From the NCBI RefSeq assembly GCF_020782245.1, contig NZ_JAJGNP010000008.1, positions 62,001 to 126,000 of the forward strand: DNA of 64,000 bases, written 5' to 3'. This document shows positions 35,794-47,060 of the stretch, piece after piece. The translations under genes were made by a program, and so were the position numbers. Numbering within the stretch: position 1 is the first letter of the stretch; every line of letters starts with the position of its first letter. The DNA comes from Sphingobium soli (lineage in GTDB: Bacteria > Pseudomonadota > Alphaproteobacteria > Sphingomonadales > Sphingomonadaceae). Below the pieces are notes generated by a model. The model saw only the letters and a program-made list of their open reading frames with translations. It searched no databases and was not told the DNA's origin.

Positions 35794-38700
35794 ATGCTCA
35801 GCCGCTATTTCATAGACCGTCCCATCTTTGCCTGGGTCATCGCCATCGGCATCATGCTGGCGGGCCTGGGCGCGATGCTGTCGCTGCCGATCGCGCAATA
35901 TCCCGACATCGCGCCGCCGGGCGTCGGCATCAGCGCAACCTATCCGGGTGCCAACGCCGAAACCGTGGAAACCAGCGTCACGCAGGTCATCGAGCAGCAG
36001 CTGACCGGCATTGACGGCCTTATGTATTTCTCGTCCTCCTCCACCAATAACGGGCAGGCGCGGATCACCGTCACCTTCCAAAAGGGCACCGACCCGGACA
36101 CCGCGCAGGTGCAGGTGCAGAACAAGGTGCAGCAGGCGCTCAGCCGCCTGCCCAATGCGGTGCAGCAACAGGGGCTGACCGTCACCAAGCAGCAGACCGA
36201 TTTCCTGCTGGTCGTGGGCCTGTATGACGAAACGGACACGGTCACACAGGCCGATGTTGCAGACTATCTGGTCAATAACTTCCAAGACCCGATTGCGCGG
36301 ATCGACGGCATCGGCGCGACCCAGGTGTTCGGATCGCAATATGCGATGCGTATCTGGCTTGACCCGTTCAAGCTGGCGACCGTCAAGCTGATGCCATCGG
36401 ACGTGCAGAGTGCGATCCAGTCGCAGAATGTCGAGGTTTCGGCGGGACAGATCGGTGCCGATCCCGCGCCCGATGGGCAGCAGCTCAACGCCACGGTCCG
36501 CGCCCGATCGCGCCTGCAAACGCCCGAACAGTTCCGCAATATCATCGTTAAGACGCAATCGGACGGGTCGGTCGTCCATCTGTCCGACATTGCGCGGGTG
36601 GAACTGGGCAATGAAAGCTATACCACCTCGGCGCGACTGAACGGTCATCCCGCGTCCGGCATGGCCTTGCAGCTGGCGCCGGGCGCGGATGCGCTCAAGA
36701 CCGCTGAACTGGTGAAGGCCAAGGTCGCCGACCTGTCCGCCAACCTGCCCCATGGCTACAGGGTCGTCTATCCCCGCGACACCACCCCGTTCATCCAGCT
36801 GTCGGTCGATGAAGTCATCCACACGCTGATCGAGGCGGTGGTGCTGGTCGTCATCGTGATGTTCCTGTTCCTGCAAAGCTGGCGCGCGACGCTGGTCCCC
36901 GCCATCGCCGTGCCGGTCGTATTGCTTGGTACCTTCGGCATTCTCGCCCTGTTCGGCTATTCCATCAATACGCTGACCCTGTTCGGCATGGTGCTCTCGA
37001 TCGGCCTGCTGGTCGATGACGCCATCGTGGTGGTGGAAAATGTCGAACGATTGATGGAGGAGGAAGGGCTTTCGCCGCGCGACGCAACGATCAAGTCGAT
37101 GGGCGAAATCGGCGGCGCACTGGTCGGCATCGCGCTGGTCCTGTCCGCCGTCTTGTTGCCCATGGCCTTTTTCGGCGGGTCGACCGGCGTCATCTATCGG
37201 CAGTTTTCCATCACCATCGTGTCGTCAATGCTACTGTCGGTGCTGGTCGCGCTGATCCTGTCGCCAGCGCTGTGCGCGACCTTGCTCAAGGCGTCGGCGC
37301 ATGACCAGCGGCAGCGCGGCTGGGCTGGCAAGTTCAACCGCTGGTTCGATCGCCTGACGCGGGGCTATGTCCACCGCACCGAGCAGATACTGGGCAAGCG
37401 CATCCTGTTCTGGGGCGCCTATGTGGTGATCCTTGCGGTCCTGGCGCTGCTGTTCACGCGACTGCCCACCAGCTTCCTGCCAGTCGAGGACCAGGGGCAG
37501 GTCATGGCGCAGGTGTCGCTCCCGGCCGGTGCGAAGTCCAGCCGCACGGCGGTGGCGGCCGAACAATTGCGGCAATATTTCATGAATGATGAAAAGGACA
37601 ATGTCGCCTTCGCCTTCATCCTCACCGGCTTTAGTTTCCAGGGCCAGGGCGAAAATGTCGCGCAAGGTTTCATCAATCTGGCCCCCTGGGACGAACGCAA
37701 GGGCAGCGCAAATTCCGCCGGCGCCATTGCCGAACGCGCCAACAAACAGCTTAGCGCGATCCGGGATGCCAAAGTGCTGGCAATGACGCCGCCCGCGATC
37801 CGGGGCCTCGGCCAATCCAACGGCTTCACCTTCGAGCTATTAAACAGCGGTGGATTAAGCAGGGACCGGTTCCTGGCGCTGCGCAACCAGTTGATCGCCG
37901 CCGCAGCGAACGACCCGATCCTATCGGGCGTGCGTGCCGCGACGCTGGAGGATACGCCGCAGCTTCAGGTCGATATTGACTCCGAAAAGCTGGCGGTTCT
38001 GGGCCTCACCCAGTCCAGCGTCGACAATGTGCTCTCATCCGCCTGGGGCAGCACTTACATCAACGACTTTGTCGATCGCGGGCGGGTGAAGCGCGTCTAT
38101 ATGCAGGCCGACGCGCCCTATCGCGCATTGCCTGACGATCTCGACAAGTGGATGGTGCGTCAGAGCGCGACCGGGCAGATGGTGCCCTTTTCCGCCTTCG
38201 CCACCACCCATTGGGTGATGGGCCCGACGTCCGTTTCGCGCTTCAACGGCCTCCCTTCCTTCGAAATACAAGGTCAGGCCGCGCAAGGCGCCAGCTCGGG
38301 CGAAGCGATGGACCGGATCGTCGAATTGCAAAAGCAATTGCCCGCCGGCACCAGCTACGCCTGGAGCGGCCTGTCCTATCAGGAACAGCTGTCAGGCGGG
38401 CAGGCGCCTTTGCTCTATGGCCTCTCGGTCCTCGTCGTCTTCCTCTGCCTTGCCGCCTTGTATGAAAGCTGGTCGATCCCGCTCGCGGTGCTGCTCGTCA
38501 TCCCGCTGGGCCTGGTCGGCGCGATCATCGCGGTCTGGGCGCGGGGCCTGGAAAACAACATCTTCTTTCAGGTCGGCCTGCTCACCACCATGGGCCTTGC
38601 CGCCAAGAATGCGATCCTGATCGTCGAATTTGCCGAGCTTGCGCATCATCAGGGCAAAAATGCCTGGGACGCGGCGCTGGAGGCCGCGCGCTTGCGCTTC

Positions 38701-38934
38701 CGCCCGATCCTGATGACCAGTCTGGCCTTCATCGCGGGCGTGGTGCCGCTGGCGATCGCAACCGGTGCGGGCGCGCAAAGCCGCGTCGCCATCGGCACGG
38801 CGGTGATCGGCGGCATGACGACCGCGACGCTGCTGGCGATCTTCCTCGTGCCGCTCTTCTTCGTGACGATCCTGCGCCTGTTCGGCAAGGACAAGCCCGC
38901 CGGCCCCGCCGCCAATATGGAGGCCATGGCATGA
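35794..38934 (+). CDS. RND efflux pump, HAE1 family (AcrB/MexB-like)
   Basis: A 1046-residue inner-membrane transporter of normal HAE1 length. MLSRYFIDRPIFAWVIAIGI is the canonical N-terminus. The proton-relay aspartates lie in SIGLLVDDAIVVVENVERLM of TM4, and FFGGSTGVIYRQFSIT and LTTMGLAAKNAILIVEFAEL are family blocks; the two periplasmic loops give the drug-binding porter domain. It exports hydrophobic compounds using proton-motive force, as a trimer with the adaptor and channel encoded beside it. Its stop overlaps the start of the channel gene by four bases. Substrate range cannot be read from sequence. Confidence 0.96.
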   Translation: MLSRYFIDRPIFAWVIAIGIMLAGLGAMLSLPIAQYPDIAPPGVGISATYPGANAETVETSVTQVIEQQLTGIDGLMYFSSSSTNNGQARITVTFQKGTDPDTAQVQVQNKVQQALSRLPNAVQQQGLTVTKQQTDFLLVVGLYDETDTVTQADVADYLVNNFQDPIARIDGIGATQVFGSQYAMRIWLDPFKLATVKLMPSDVQSAIQSQNVEVSAGQIGADPAPDGQQLNATVRARSRLQTPEQFRNIIVKTQSDGSVVHLSDIARVELGNESYTTSARLNGHPASGMALQLAPGADALKTAELVKAKVADLSANLPHGYRVVYPRDTTPFIQLSVDEVIHTLIEAVVLVVIVMFLFLQSWRATLVPAIAVPVVLLGTFGILALFGYSINTLTLFGMVLSIGLLVDDAIVVVENVERLMEEEGLSPRDATIKSMGEIGGALVGIALVLSAVLLPMAFFGGSTGVIYRQFSITIVSSMLLSVLVALILSPALCATLLKASAHDQRQRGWAGKFNRWFDRLTRGYVHRTEQILGKRILFWGAYVVILAVLALLFTRLPTSFLPVEDQGQVMAQVSLPAGAKSSRTAVAAEQLRQYFMNDEKDNVAFAFILTGFSFQGQGENVAQGFINLAPWDERKGSANSAGAIAERANKQLSAIRDAKVLAMTPPAIRGLGQSNGFTFELLNSGGLSRDRFLALRNQLIAAAANDPILSGVRAATLEDTPQLQVDIDSEKLAVLGLTQSSVDNVLSSAWGSTYINDFVDRGRVKRVYMQADAPYRALPDDLDKWMVRQSATGQMVPFSAFATTHWVMGPTSVSRFNGLPSFEIQGQAAQGASSGEAMDRIVELQKQLPAGTSYAWSGLSYQEQLSGGQAPLLYGLSVLVVFLCLAALYESWSIPLAVLLVIPLGLVGAIIAVWARGLENNIFFQVGLLTTMGLAAKNAILIVEFAELAHHQGKNAWDAALEAARLRFRPILMTSLAFIAGVVPLAIATGAGAQSRVAIGTAVIGGMTTATLLAIFLVPLFFVTILRLFGKDKPAGPAANMEAMA

Positions 38935-40295
38935 CCCGTGTGCTGATCGGCATCAGCGCGCTGATGCTCGCGGGATGTTCGATGACGCCCGCTTATGAGC
39001 GACCGGCCGCGCCCGTGCCCGCCACATTGCCGCAGGGCGAAGCCTATGCCCCGCGGCCCGCCGGCGCGCAGGCAGGCCTTGCCTGGACGCAGCTGGTGCA
39101 GGACGCCCGCTTGCGAACCATCATCGACCGGGCGCTCGCCAATAACCGCGATCTGCGCGCGGCCATCGCCAATGTGCAGTCCGCCCGCGCGCAATATCGG
39201 GTCCAGCGCGCAGCACGGCTGCCGACGATCACCGCGGATGCCGGGGCAAGCATCAACCACCGCAACGACGCGCGCCTGGACAATTACAGCGCCGATATCG
39301 GCTTCAGCGCGTTCGAGATCGACCTGTTCGGCCGGGTGCGCAGCCTGACGCAGGCCGCGCTGGAATCCTATCTGGCGACGGAGGAGGGCGCGCGCGCGAC
39401 GCGCATCGCGATGATCGCGGAAACCGCCAGCGCCTATGCCACGCTGGCGGCGGATCAGGATTTGCTGGCGCTGGCGCGGCAAACGCAGGCCAGCGCGCAG
39501 CGGACGCTCGACCTCACCCGAACGCTTAATGCGGCCGGTTTGGCCGGAAAGCTGGACGTACATCAGGCCGAAACCATCGTCGAGCAGGCCGCGTCCGACG
39601 TCGCGGCGACCGTGACCCAGGTGGCGCAGGATCGCAACGCGCTGGACCTGCTGGCTGGCGCACCGGTCGAGGACGCGCTGCTGCCCCAGTCGCTCGACAG
39701 CCTGATCTCCGGCATCGCGCGCGTACCCGCCGGCCTGTCGTCGGACATATTGCTCCAGCGGCCCGACGTGCTGCAAGCCGAGCATCAACTCAAGGCCGCC
39801 AATGCCGATGTTGGTGCGGCCCGTGCGGCGATGTTCCCGACGATCAGCCTGACGTCGGCCATTGGTGTAGCGAGTACGGCCCTGTCATCGCTGTTCGGCA
39901 GCGACGCATTCGGCTGGTCCGCCAGCCCGTCGGCGAGCCTGCCGATTTTCGGCGGCCCCAACCGCGGCAATCTGGACTATAGCAAAGCGCAGCGCGACCT
40001 GTATCTCGCGCAATATGAAAAGGCGATCCAGACGGCATTTCAGGAAGTGGCGGACGGATTGGCGCGGGCCGGAACGATCGACGCGCAGCAGGTGGCGCAA
40101 CGGCGGCTCGTGATCGCCAGCAGCAGGGCCTACGACCTTGCCGAACAACGCTATCGCGCCGGCATCGACACCTTCCTGACCGCGCTCAACAGCCAGCGAT
40201 CCCTCTACAATGCGCAGCAATCGGCGATCGCCACAGATTTGGCGCTCGTCAACAATCGCGTCCTGCTCTACCGCGTCATCGGCGCCGATCAGTGA
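38931..40295 (+). CDS. Outer-membrane efflux channel lipoprotein (NodT/OprM family)
   Basis: A 454-residue TolC-like outer-membrane factor. It has a lipoprotein signal ending LMLAGCSMTPAYERPAAP. The duplicated long helices include RTIIDRALANNRDLRAAIAN, VQSARAQYRVQRAARLPTIT, SFGLLVGs-like blocks and the repeated half (LQRPDVLQAEHQLKAANADV, GAARAAMFPTISLT). The C-terminal AEQRYRAGIDTFLTALNSQR motif is typical of NodT-type channels. It completes the tripartite pump with the two preceding genes, being coupled by ATGA. About 260 bp of non-coding sequence follow. Confidence 0.95.
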   Translation: MTRVLIGISALMLAGCSMTPAYERPAAPVPATLPQGEAYAPRPAGAQAGLAWTQLVQDARLRTIIDRALANNRDLRAAIANVQSARAQYRVQRAARLPTITADAGASINHRNDARLDNYSADIGFSAFEIDLFGRVRSLTQAALESYLATEEGARATRIAMIAETASAYATLAADQDLLALARQTQASAQRTLDLTRTLNAAGLAGKLDVHQAETIVEQAASDVAATVTQVAQDRNALDLLAGAPVEDALLPQSLDSLISGIARVPAGLSSDILLQRPDVLQAEHQLKAANADVGAARAAMFPTISLTSAIGVASTALSSLFGSDAFGWSASPSASLPIFGGPNRGNLDYSKAQRDLYLAQYEKAIQTAFQEVADGLARAGTIDAQQVAQRRLVIASSRAYDLAEQRYRAGIDTFLTALNSQRSLYNAQQSAIATDLALVNNRVLLYRVIGADQ

Positions 40296-40552
40296 GAGGC
40301 CCCCGTTTGTAGGTCGGCCAGACATGCGCGAGCGCGGGGCCGCGCCCACTTGGCCGTCCGCTGGCCACGGAAATATTTTCCAGCAGACTGTCGATATGAT
40401 CGCTGTCCACACATGACTCGCATGCCAGCCCAAGGCGAAGACCCACGCATATCCGTACCGGATCGTATCATTTGCGTCGCGCAGCGCTCCGCCGCTTTTC
40501 ATGAGGGCAGCTTATGATATGATCGGTGCCAAAGAAAATGGTGGAGAGGATC
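40296..40552. other. Non-coding stretch after the efflux operon
   Basis: No convincing gene. It contains a small dyad ATCCG-TAC-CGGAT near 40451 and two related segments in opposite orientation (GATCGTATCAT near 40462 and ATGATATGATC near 40514), which might be regulatory for the short ORF that follows. The evidence is weak. Confidence 0.35.
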
Positions 40553-40690
40553 ATGCTTCGGATAGCAGGATTTATGGACTGGCTCTGCGCGCTGTTCGCG
40601 TCCGGCGCGCAGGACGCCATGCGGCTCAATCAGCTTATTTGTCCCTTCTCGCGTCACGCCGGGAAATCAGATGGACCACCCCCGCGCTGA
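40553..40690 (+). CDS. 45-residue ORF with strong ribosome site, hypothetical
   Basis: ATG preceded two bases earlier by GGAGAGGA opens a 45-codon frame beginning MLRIAGFMDWLCALFASGAQ. The first 20 residues are mildly hydrophobic, the rest basic with two Cys overall. It stands alone between the efflux operon and a candidate small RNA on the other strand. I recognise no family, and translation rests on the ribosome site only. Its GGAGAGGAT is complementary to the exposed loop of that candidate RNA. Confidence 0.35.
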   Translation: MLRIAGFMDWLCALFASGAQDAMRLNQLICPFSRHAGKSDGPPPR

Positions 40691-40717
40691 CTGCCGTAGC
40701 GAGTAGGTAAATTCTTG

Positions 40718-40747
40718 AAAAAAAAGGGCCGATCCGAAGATCAGCCC
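40718..40747 (-). terminator. Strong rho-independent terminator (UUCG loop, U8)
   Basis: On the minus strand GGGCTGATC pairs with GATCGGCCC (one G-U pair) around TTCG, closed by C-G, giving the extra-stable cUUCGg tetraloop, followed by eight T. On the plus strand the stem has an A-C mismatch, so it works for minus-strand transcripts. It is the only hairpin in the window with a long U-tract. Confidence 0.85.
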
Positions 40748-40783
40748 ATGAAAGTTTTAGGAGAGGATGCCTGAAAGGCAGGA
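40718..40783 (-). ncRNA. Candidate small RNA with anti-Shine-Dalgarno loop and UUCG terminator
   Basis: Read on the minus strand, the 66-nt stretch begins about seven bases after TATGAA (40794-40789), itself 17 bases after CTTG (40815-40812). That spacing suits an alphaproteobacterial sigma-32 or sigma-70 promoter. It then shows hairpin TGCCT-TTC-AGGCA, an unpaired pyrimidine-rich TCCTCTCCT (40767-40759), and a terminator stem with a cUUCGg tetraloop followed by eight U. There is no open reading frame of note. Two hairpins flanking an anti-SD motif is the layout of trans-acting small RNAs such as the CCUCCUCCC-motif RNAs of Rhodobacter. Expression is not proven; alternatively it is just the 3' end of the transporter transcript. 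Confidence 0.5.
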
Positions 40784-40905
40784 TCGTTTTCATACAAAAT
40801 CGATTTTGCTGCAAGTGCGAATGGCTTTGTTACGGTTGCAAAATCTGCAATCGTGGCGGAATGAAACCCTTTCCGTAACGGAAATTGCCGCTCTTCTGGG
40901 TGATA

Positions 40906-42399
40906 TTAAATGATCCGCGCCTTCCCCATAGGTGCGACTCGCAGCGATGCTCCGGCTGCGATCAGGAGCGTCAAGGCCGCGAACGCCATTGTCCAGATCG
41001 GTGCGCCGGGGAAGAACGCCTTCATGATCGAGCCCATGACCGTAGCGACCAGCAATTGCGGCAATACGACGAAGATATTGAACAGGCCCATGTAAATGCC
41101 GATCTTGGACGGCGGCAGGCTGGACGCCAACATGGCATAGGGCATGGCGAGGATGGAGGCCCAGGCGACGCCGATGCCCACTTCGCTCAGCAACAGCCAA
41201 CGGGGATCGCGTACGATCAGAAAGCTCGCAAATCCGGCAGCCCCGACGGTCAGGCACAGCGCGTGGGTCTTCGCCTGGCCGATCCGCCGGGCGACCCACG
41301 GCAGCAGCGTCAGCGCCGCCACCGCCGCCACGCCGTTATAGACGGAAAACAAGACACCCACCCAGTTACCGCCCGCCTGATAGGCCGCGCTCGCCGGATC
41401 GGCCGACCCGAACATATATTGCGCAACGACCGGGGTGGTATGGATCCACATGATGAACAGCGCGGACCAGCTGAAAAACTGGATCACCGCCAGCCGTCGC
41501 ATGATCGGCGGCATGGCGGCGACATCGCCCACGATATGCGCCAGCATCGTGTCGGCGCGACCGGCACGCGCCAACGCAATCGCGCCCATGCTTGCAAGGC
41601 CATAGCCCGCCAATAGCGCGGCGAGAAGATAGACTTCCTTTTCCATGTTCCAGGCATTGACCAACCCCGCAACCAAAAGGCCCGCAGCAATCCAGCCCCA
41701 GCATGGCGTCATCCGGCGACCGGCAAGGTCGGGCCCGACCGGCGCGTCGCCCCCGCCGTCAAAGCCGCGCAATTGTTCGGGCGCATATTCGCGCGTCGTC
41801 AGCACGGTCCAGAGGACCGCGCCAAAGAGCGCCGCGCCACCCACCCAGAAACTGTAGCGCACCGTATCGGGCACGGCGCCCGCCGCCGCGACATTGGAGA
41901 CGCCCAGATGGTCGAGCGCATAGGGAAAAAGCGACCCCACTACCGCGCCCGCGCCGATGAACGCGGTCTGCACCGCATAGCCCGCCACATGCTGATCCTT
42001 GCCTAGCATGTCGCCGACAAAGGCGCGGAACGGCTCCATCGAGATATTGAGGCTGGCGTCCAGCATCCACAGCAGCAGCGCTGCCATCAACAGACCCTGG
42101 CTTTGCGGCATCGCCAGCAGCGCGACCGCAGCCAGGATTGCGCCGGCCATAAAATAGGGCCGCCGCCGCCCCAGTCGCCCGAGCCATGTGCGGTCCGACA
42201 AATGCCCGATCACCGGCTGCACCAGCAGGCCGGTCAAAGGCGCGGCGACCCAAAGCGCGGACAGATCGTCGATGCTGGAGCCCAGCGACTGGAAGACGCG
42301 GCTCATATTGGCATTTTGCAGCGCAAAGCCGATCTGGATGCCGAAAAATCCGAAGCTGATATTCCACAGCCCGGCAAAGCCCTGACGCGGCTTGTCCAT
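40906..42399 (-). CDS. MFS sugar transporter (GPH/SLC45-like)
   Basis: A 497-residue transporter with twelve predicted membrane helices. LWNISFGFFGIQIGFALQNA at the N-terminus and the cation-symporter loop GHLSDRTWLGRLGRRRPYFM are hallmarks of the maltose/sucrose-type (SLC45/GPH) branch of the MFS. The ATG at 42399 has GAAGGGGAAGG upstream and gives the conserved N-terminus, so the 51-residue frame extension is rejected. It diverges from a GH127-type arabinofuranosidase gene and likely imports the released sugar from periplasm to cytoplasm; L-arabinose or arabino-oligosaccharide is an inference from this neighbour. Confidence 0.9.
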   Translation of the reverse strand: MDKPRQGFAGLWNISFGFFGIQIGFALQNANMSRVFQSLGSSIDDLSALWVAAPLTGLLVQPVIGHLSDRTWLGRLGRRRPYFMAGAILAAVALLAMPQSQGLLMAALLLWMLDASLNISMEPFRAFVGDMLGKDQHVAGYAVQTAFIGAGAVVGSLFPYALDHLGVSNVAAAGAVPDTVRYSFWVGGAALFGAVLWTVLTTREYAPEQLRGFDGGGDAPVGPDLAGRRMTPCWGWIAAGLLVAGLVNAWNMEKEVYLLAALLAGYGLASMGAIALARAGRADTMLAHIVGDVAAMPPIMRRLAVIQFFSWSALFIMWIHTTPVVAQYMFGSADPASAAYQAGGNWVGVLFSVYNGVAAVAALTLLPWVARRIGQAKTHALCLTVGAAGFASFLIVRDPRWLLLSEVGIGVAWASILAMPYAMLASSLPPSKIGIYMGLFNIFVVLPQLLVATVMGSIMKAFFPGAPIWTMAFAALTLLIAAGASLRVAPMGKARII

Positions 42400-42626
42400 G
42401 CCTTCCCCTTCCCGTCCCGCCGCGGCCGGCCTTGCGCCGCCTGCGCCTGCCCCCAGCGCTGACATGGGCGCGCAGGCGAGGCAAGGGCGCATACGAATAC
42501 ATGCGACCCTCGCCTTGTCGCTTCCGCGCTCCCGAAATCGGCTGACAGTCACCTTGTATTTTGTATGAGTAATAAGCTATTGTCTCGGAAATGGCGCGGT
42601 CAGGCGCCGGCAACAGGAGAGAAGCC

Positions 42627-44588
42627 GTGCCCAAGACCCCATCCTGTACTGGCCCTTCGCGGCGCGATCTGTTGGGCAGCGCGGGCGCGGCGACCGTCAT
42701 GGCCAGCGCCGCGACGATGCTTTCTCCAGCGCCGACTTTCGCGCAGGCCGCGCCTTCCGCCCCGGTACGACCGGCTCCCCTCAAACCGTTCGACATGGCC
42801 GACGTCACCCTGGACGATGGACCGTTCCTGCATGCCCAACGCATGACGGAGGCCTATCTGCTGCGGCTTCAGCCCGACCGCATGCTGCATAATTTTCGGG
42901 TCAACGCCGGCTTGAAGCCCAAGGCGCCGGTCTATGGCGGATGGGAATCGGAACCGACCTGGGCAGAGATCAACTGCCATGGGCATACGCTGGGCCATTA
43001 TCTGTCCGCCTGCGCGCTGGCCTACCGATCGACGCGGGACCGCCGCTTCAAACAGCGCCTGGACTATATCGCGAGCGAACTGGCCGCGTGCCAAGAAGCC
43101 GCGCATTCGGGCCTTGTCTGCGCCTTTCCCGATGGACCTGCCCTGGTCGCGGCGCATATCAATGGCGAACCGATTACTGGCGTCCCCTGGTACACGCTGC
43201 ACAAAATCTATGCCGGATTGCGCGACGCGGCGCTCCTTGCCGACAGCAAGGAGGCGCGCGATGTCCTCTTGCGCCTCGCCGACTGGGGTGTCGTTGCGAC
43301 ACGCCCGCTGAGCGACGCGCAGTTCGAAGCGATGCTGGCGACCGAACATGGCGGCATGAACGAAATCTACGCTGACTTGTACGCCATGACCGGGAAAGAG
43401 GAGTATCGCACGCTCGCCCGGCGCTTTTCGCACAAGGCGGTGATGGAACCGCTGGTTGCGGGCAAGGACTTGCTGGATGGCATGCACGCCAATACGCAAG
43501 TGCCCAAGATCGTGGGATTTCAGCGCGTCTATGAAGAAACCGGCGACGATCGCTATGCGAAGGCGGCGGATTTCTTCTTTCGCACGGTCGCGCACACCCG
43601 GTCCTTCGCCACGGGGGGGCATGGCGACGATGAACATTTCTTCGCCATGGCCGACTTTGAAAGCCATGTCTTTTCGGCCAAAGGTTCGGAAACCTGCTGC
43701 CAGCATAATATGCTCAAACTGGCGCGACTGCTGTTCATGCAGGACCCGCAGGCCGACTATGCCGATTATTATGAGCGCACCCTTTATAATGGCATTCTCG
43801 CCTCGCAGGACCCCGACAGCGGCATGGCCACTTATTTTCAGGGGGCGCGGCCGGGATATATGAAACTCTACCACACGCCTGAGGACAGTTTCTGGTGCTG
43901 CACCGGTACGGGTATGGAAAACCACGTCAAATATCGCGATTCCATTTATTTCCATGACGACCGGTCGCTTTATGTCAGCCTGTTCGTGCCCTCCGCCGTC
44001 CAGTGGGCTGACAAAGGCGCGCGACTGGAACAGGCAACATCTTTCCCCGACACGCCGTCGACCAGCTTGAAATGGACATTGGGCGCGCCGGTCGAGATCG
44101 CGCTGCACCTGCGCCACCCACGCTGGAGCCGTACGGCAACGGTCCGCGTCAACGGTCGGGAGGTGCTGCGATCAACCGCGCCGGGGCGTTTTTTGGAAGT
44201 CACGCGGCTGTGGCGGGATGGCGACCGGGTCGAACTGACCCTCGACATGATGCCGGGCGTGGAAAGCGCGCCGGCCGCGCCGGATATCGTCGCCTTCACC
44301 TATGGCCCGCTGGTTCTGGCCGGCGCGCTGGGCCGGCAGGGGCTCGACCCGGGCGCCGACATCATCGTCAACGAACGCAAATATGGTGACTATAATGACG
44401 AAGCCGTAGCGGTCCCCGTCCTTGCTGGCGATCCCAGGCGACTGGCCGAGCAGGTGAAGCCTGGCGACGGTCCGCTGGAATTCACGATCCCGGCGGAAAA
44501 TGGCGCGCCGGTGCGCCTGATCCCCTATCACCGCATCGCGCATGAACGCTATGCGACCTATTGGCGAGTGAAGCCTGTCAGGACCTGA
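42627..44588 (+). CDS. GH127-type beta-L-arabinofuranosidase, Tat-exported
   Basis: A 653-residue DUF1680/GH127-family enzyme. I start it at GTG 42627, which has AGGAGAG six bases upstream and yields a Tat signal ([20 protein letters not shown]); the ATG at 42591 lacks a ribosome site. The cysteine-glycosidase zinc site seen in Bifidobacterium HypBA1 is conserved: E355-T-C357 in GSETCC, and C424/C425 in [12 protein letters not shown], with the acid/base glutamate in GGHGDDEHF (about E336). Family enzymes release L-arabinofuranose from beta-linked arabino-oligosaccharides of plant glycoproteins or pectin; the related GH146 shares these motifs and cannot be excluded. It diverges from a sugar transporter gene. 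Confidence 0.87.
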   Translation: MPKTPSCTGPSRRDLLGSAGAATVMASAATMLSPAPTFAQAAPSAPVRPAPLKPFDMADVTLDDGPFLHAQRMTEAYLLRLQPDRMLHNFRVNAGLKPKAPVYGGWESEPTWAEINCHGHTLGHYLSACALAYRSTRDRRFKQRLDYIASELAACQEAAHSGLVCAFPDGPALVAAHINGEPITGVPWYTLHKIYAGLRDAALLADSKEARDVLLRLADWGVVATRPLSDAQFEAMLATEHGGMNEIYADLYAMTGKEEYRTLARRFSHKAVMEPLVAGKDLLDGMHANTQVPKIVGFQRVYEETGDDRYAKAADFFFRTVAHTRSFATGGHGDDEHFFAMADFESHVFSAKGSETCCQHNMLKLARLLFMQDPQADYADYYERTLYNGILASQDPDSGMATYFQGARPGYMKLYHTPEDSFWCCTGTGMENHVKYRDSIYFHDDRSLYVSLFVPSAVQWADKGARLEQATSFPDTPSTSLKWTLGAPVEIALHLRHPRWSRTATVRVNGREVLRSTAPGRFLEVTRLWRDGDRVELTLDMMPGVESAPAAPDIVAFTYGPLVLAGALGRQGLDPGADIIVNERKYGDYNDEAVAVPVLAGDPRRLAEQVKPGDGPLEFTIPAENGAPVRLIPYHRIAHERYATYWRVKPVRT

Positions 44589-44722
44589 CCAGTACCTCCA
44601 GATCCATCGGGAAGGACAATCTTCCTAATCTCCATCAGTATCGCAACATTTGTCGGAAACATCGGTCATCGCGGGTGGTTCGTGGTCGCAGGGTCATGAC
44701 GACCAACAGGAGACCGATTTCC

Positions 44723-46882
<2,160 letters not shown>

Positions 46883-46902
46883 GCCATTGCGGCAGGCGAA
46901 GA

Positions 46903-46928
46903 ACAGGGCGGACCCAAGTCTGCCCTGT
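46903..46928 (+). terminator. Hairpin after the catalase gene
   Basis: ACAGGGCGGA pairs with TCTGCCCTGT over ten bases (one G-U pair) around a six-base loop, 20 bases after the stop. It is not followed by a U-tract. Confidence 0.6.
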
Positions 46929-46978
46929 ATCTGCCTATTGCAGTAATAACACACTCCCCTTTGCATCTTGCGCAATGC

Positions 46979-47016
46979 TTGACCAAGTGAACGTTATCAA
47001 ATAGGTGAACGTTCAC
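46979..47016 (+). promoter_or_regulatory. Promoter/operator region of the beta-glucan operon: two GTGAACGTT sites
   Basis: A TTGACC -35-like hexamer at 46979 is followed by GTGAACGTTATC (46987-46998) within the spacer. The perfect 12-bp palindrome GTGAACGTTCAC (47005-47016) then overlaps the -10/start region. A central CG palindrome of this kind is typical for LacI-family repressors, and a LacI regulator is encoded in the operon. A one-mismatch copy lies before the GH3 gene. Confidence 0.7.
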
Positions 47017-47060
47017 AACAACGCACCAGATGCCGAGTCGCGGCACGGGGGAGGGGATAT

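Noticed and set aside
40296-40552. Possible remnant of a mobile element or RNA gene
   Set aside because: No transposase fragment, terminal repeat or tRNA-like fold was seen; only weak small dyads.
42600-44117. 505-codon minus-strand frame opposite the GH127 gene
   Set aside because: Antisense shadow without homology; the plus-strand frame carries the zinc-cysteine active site.
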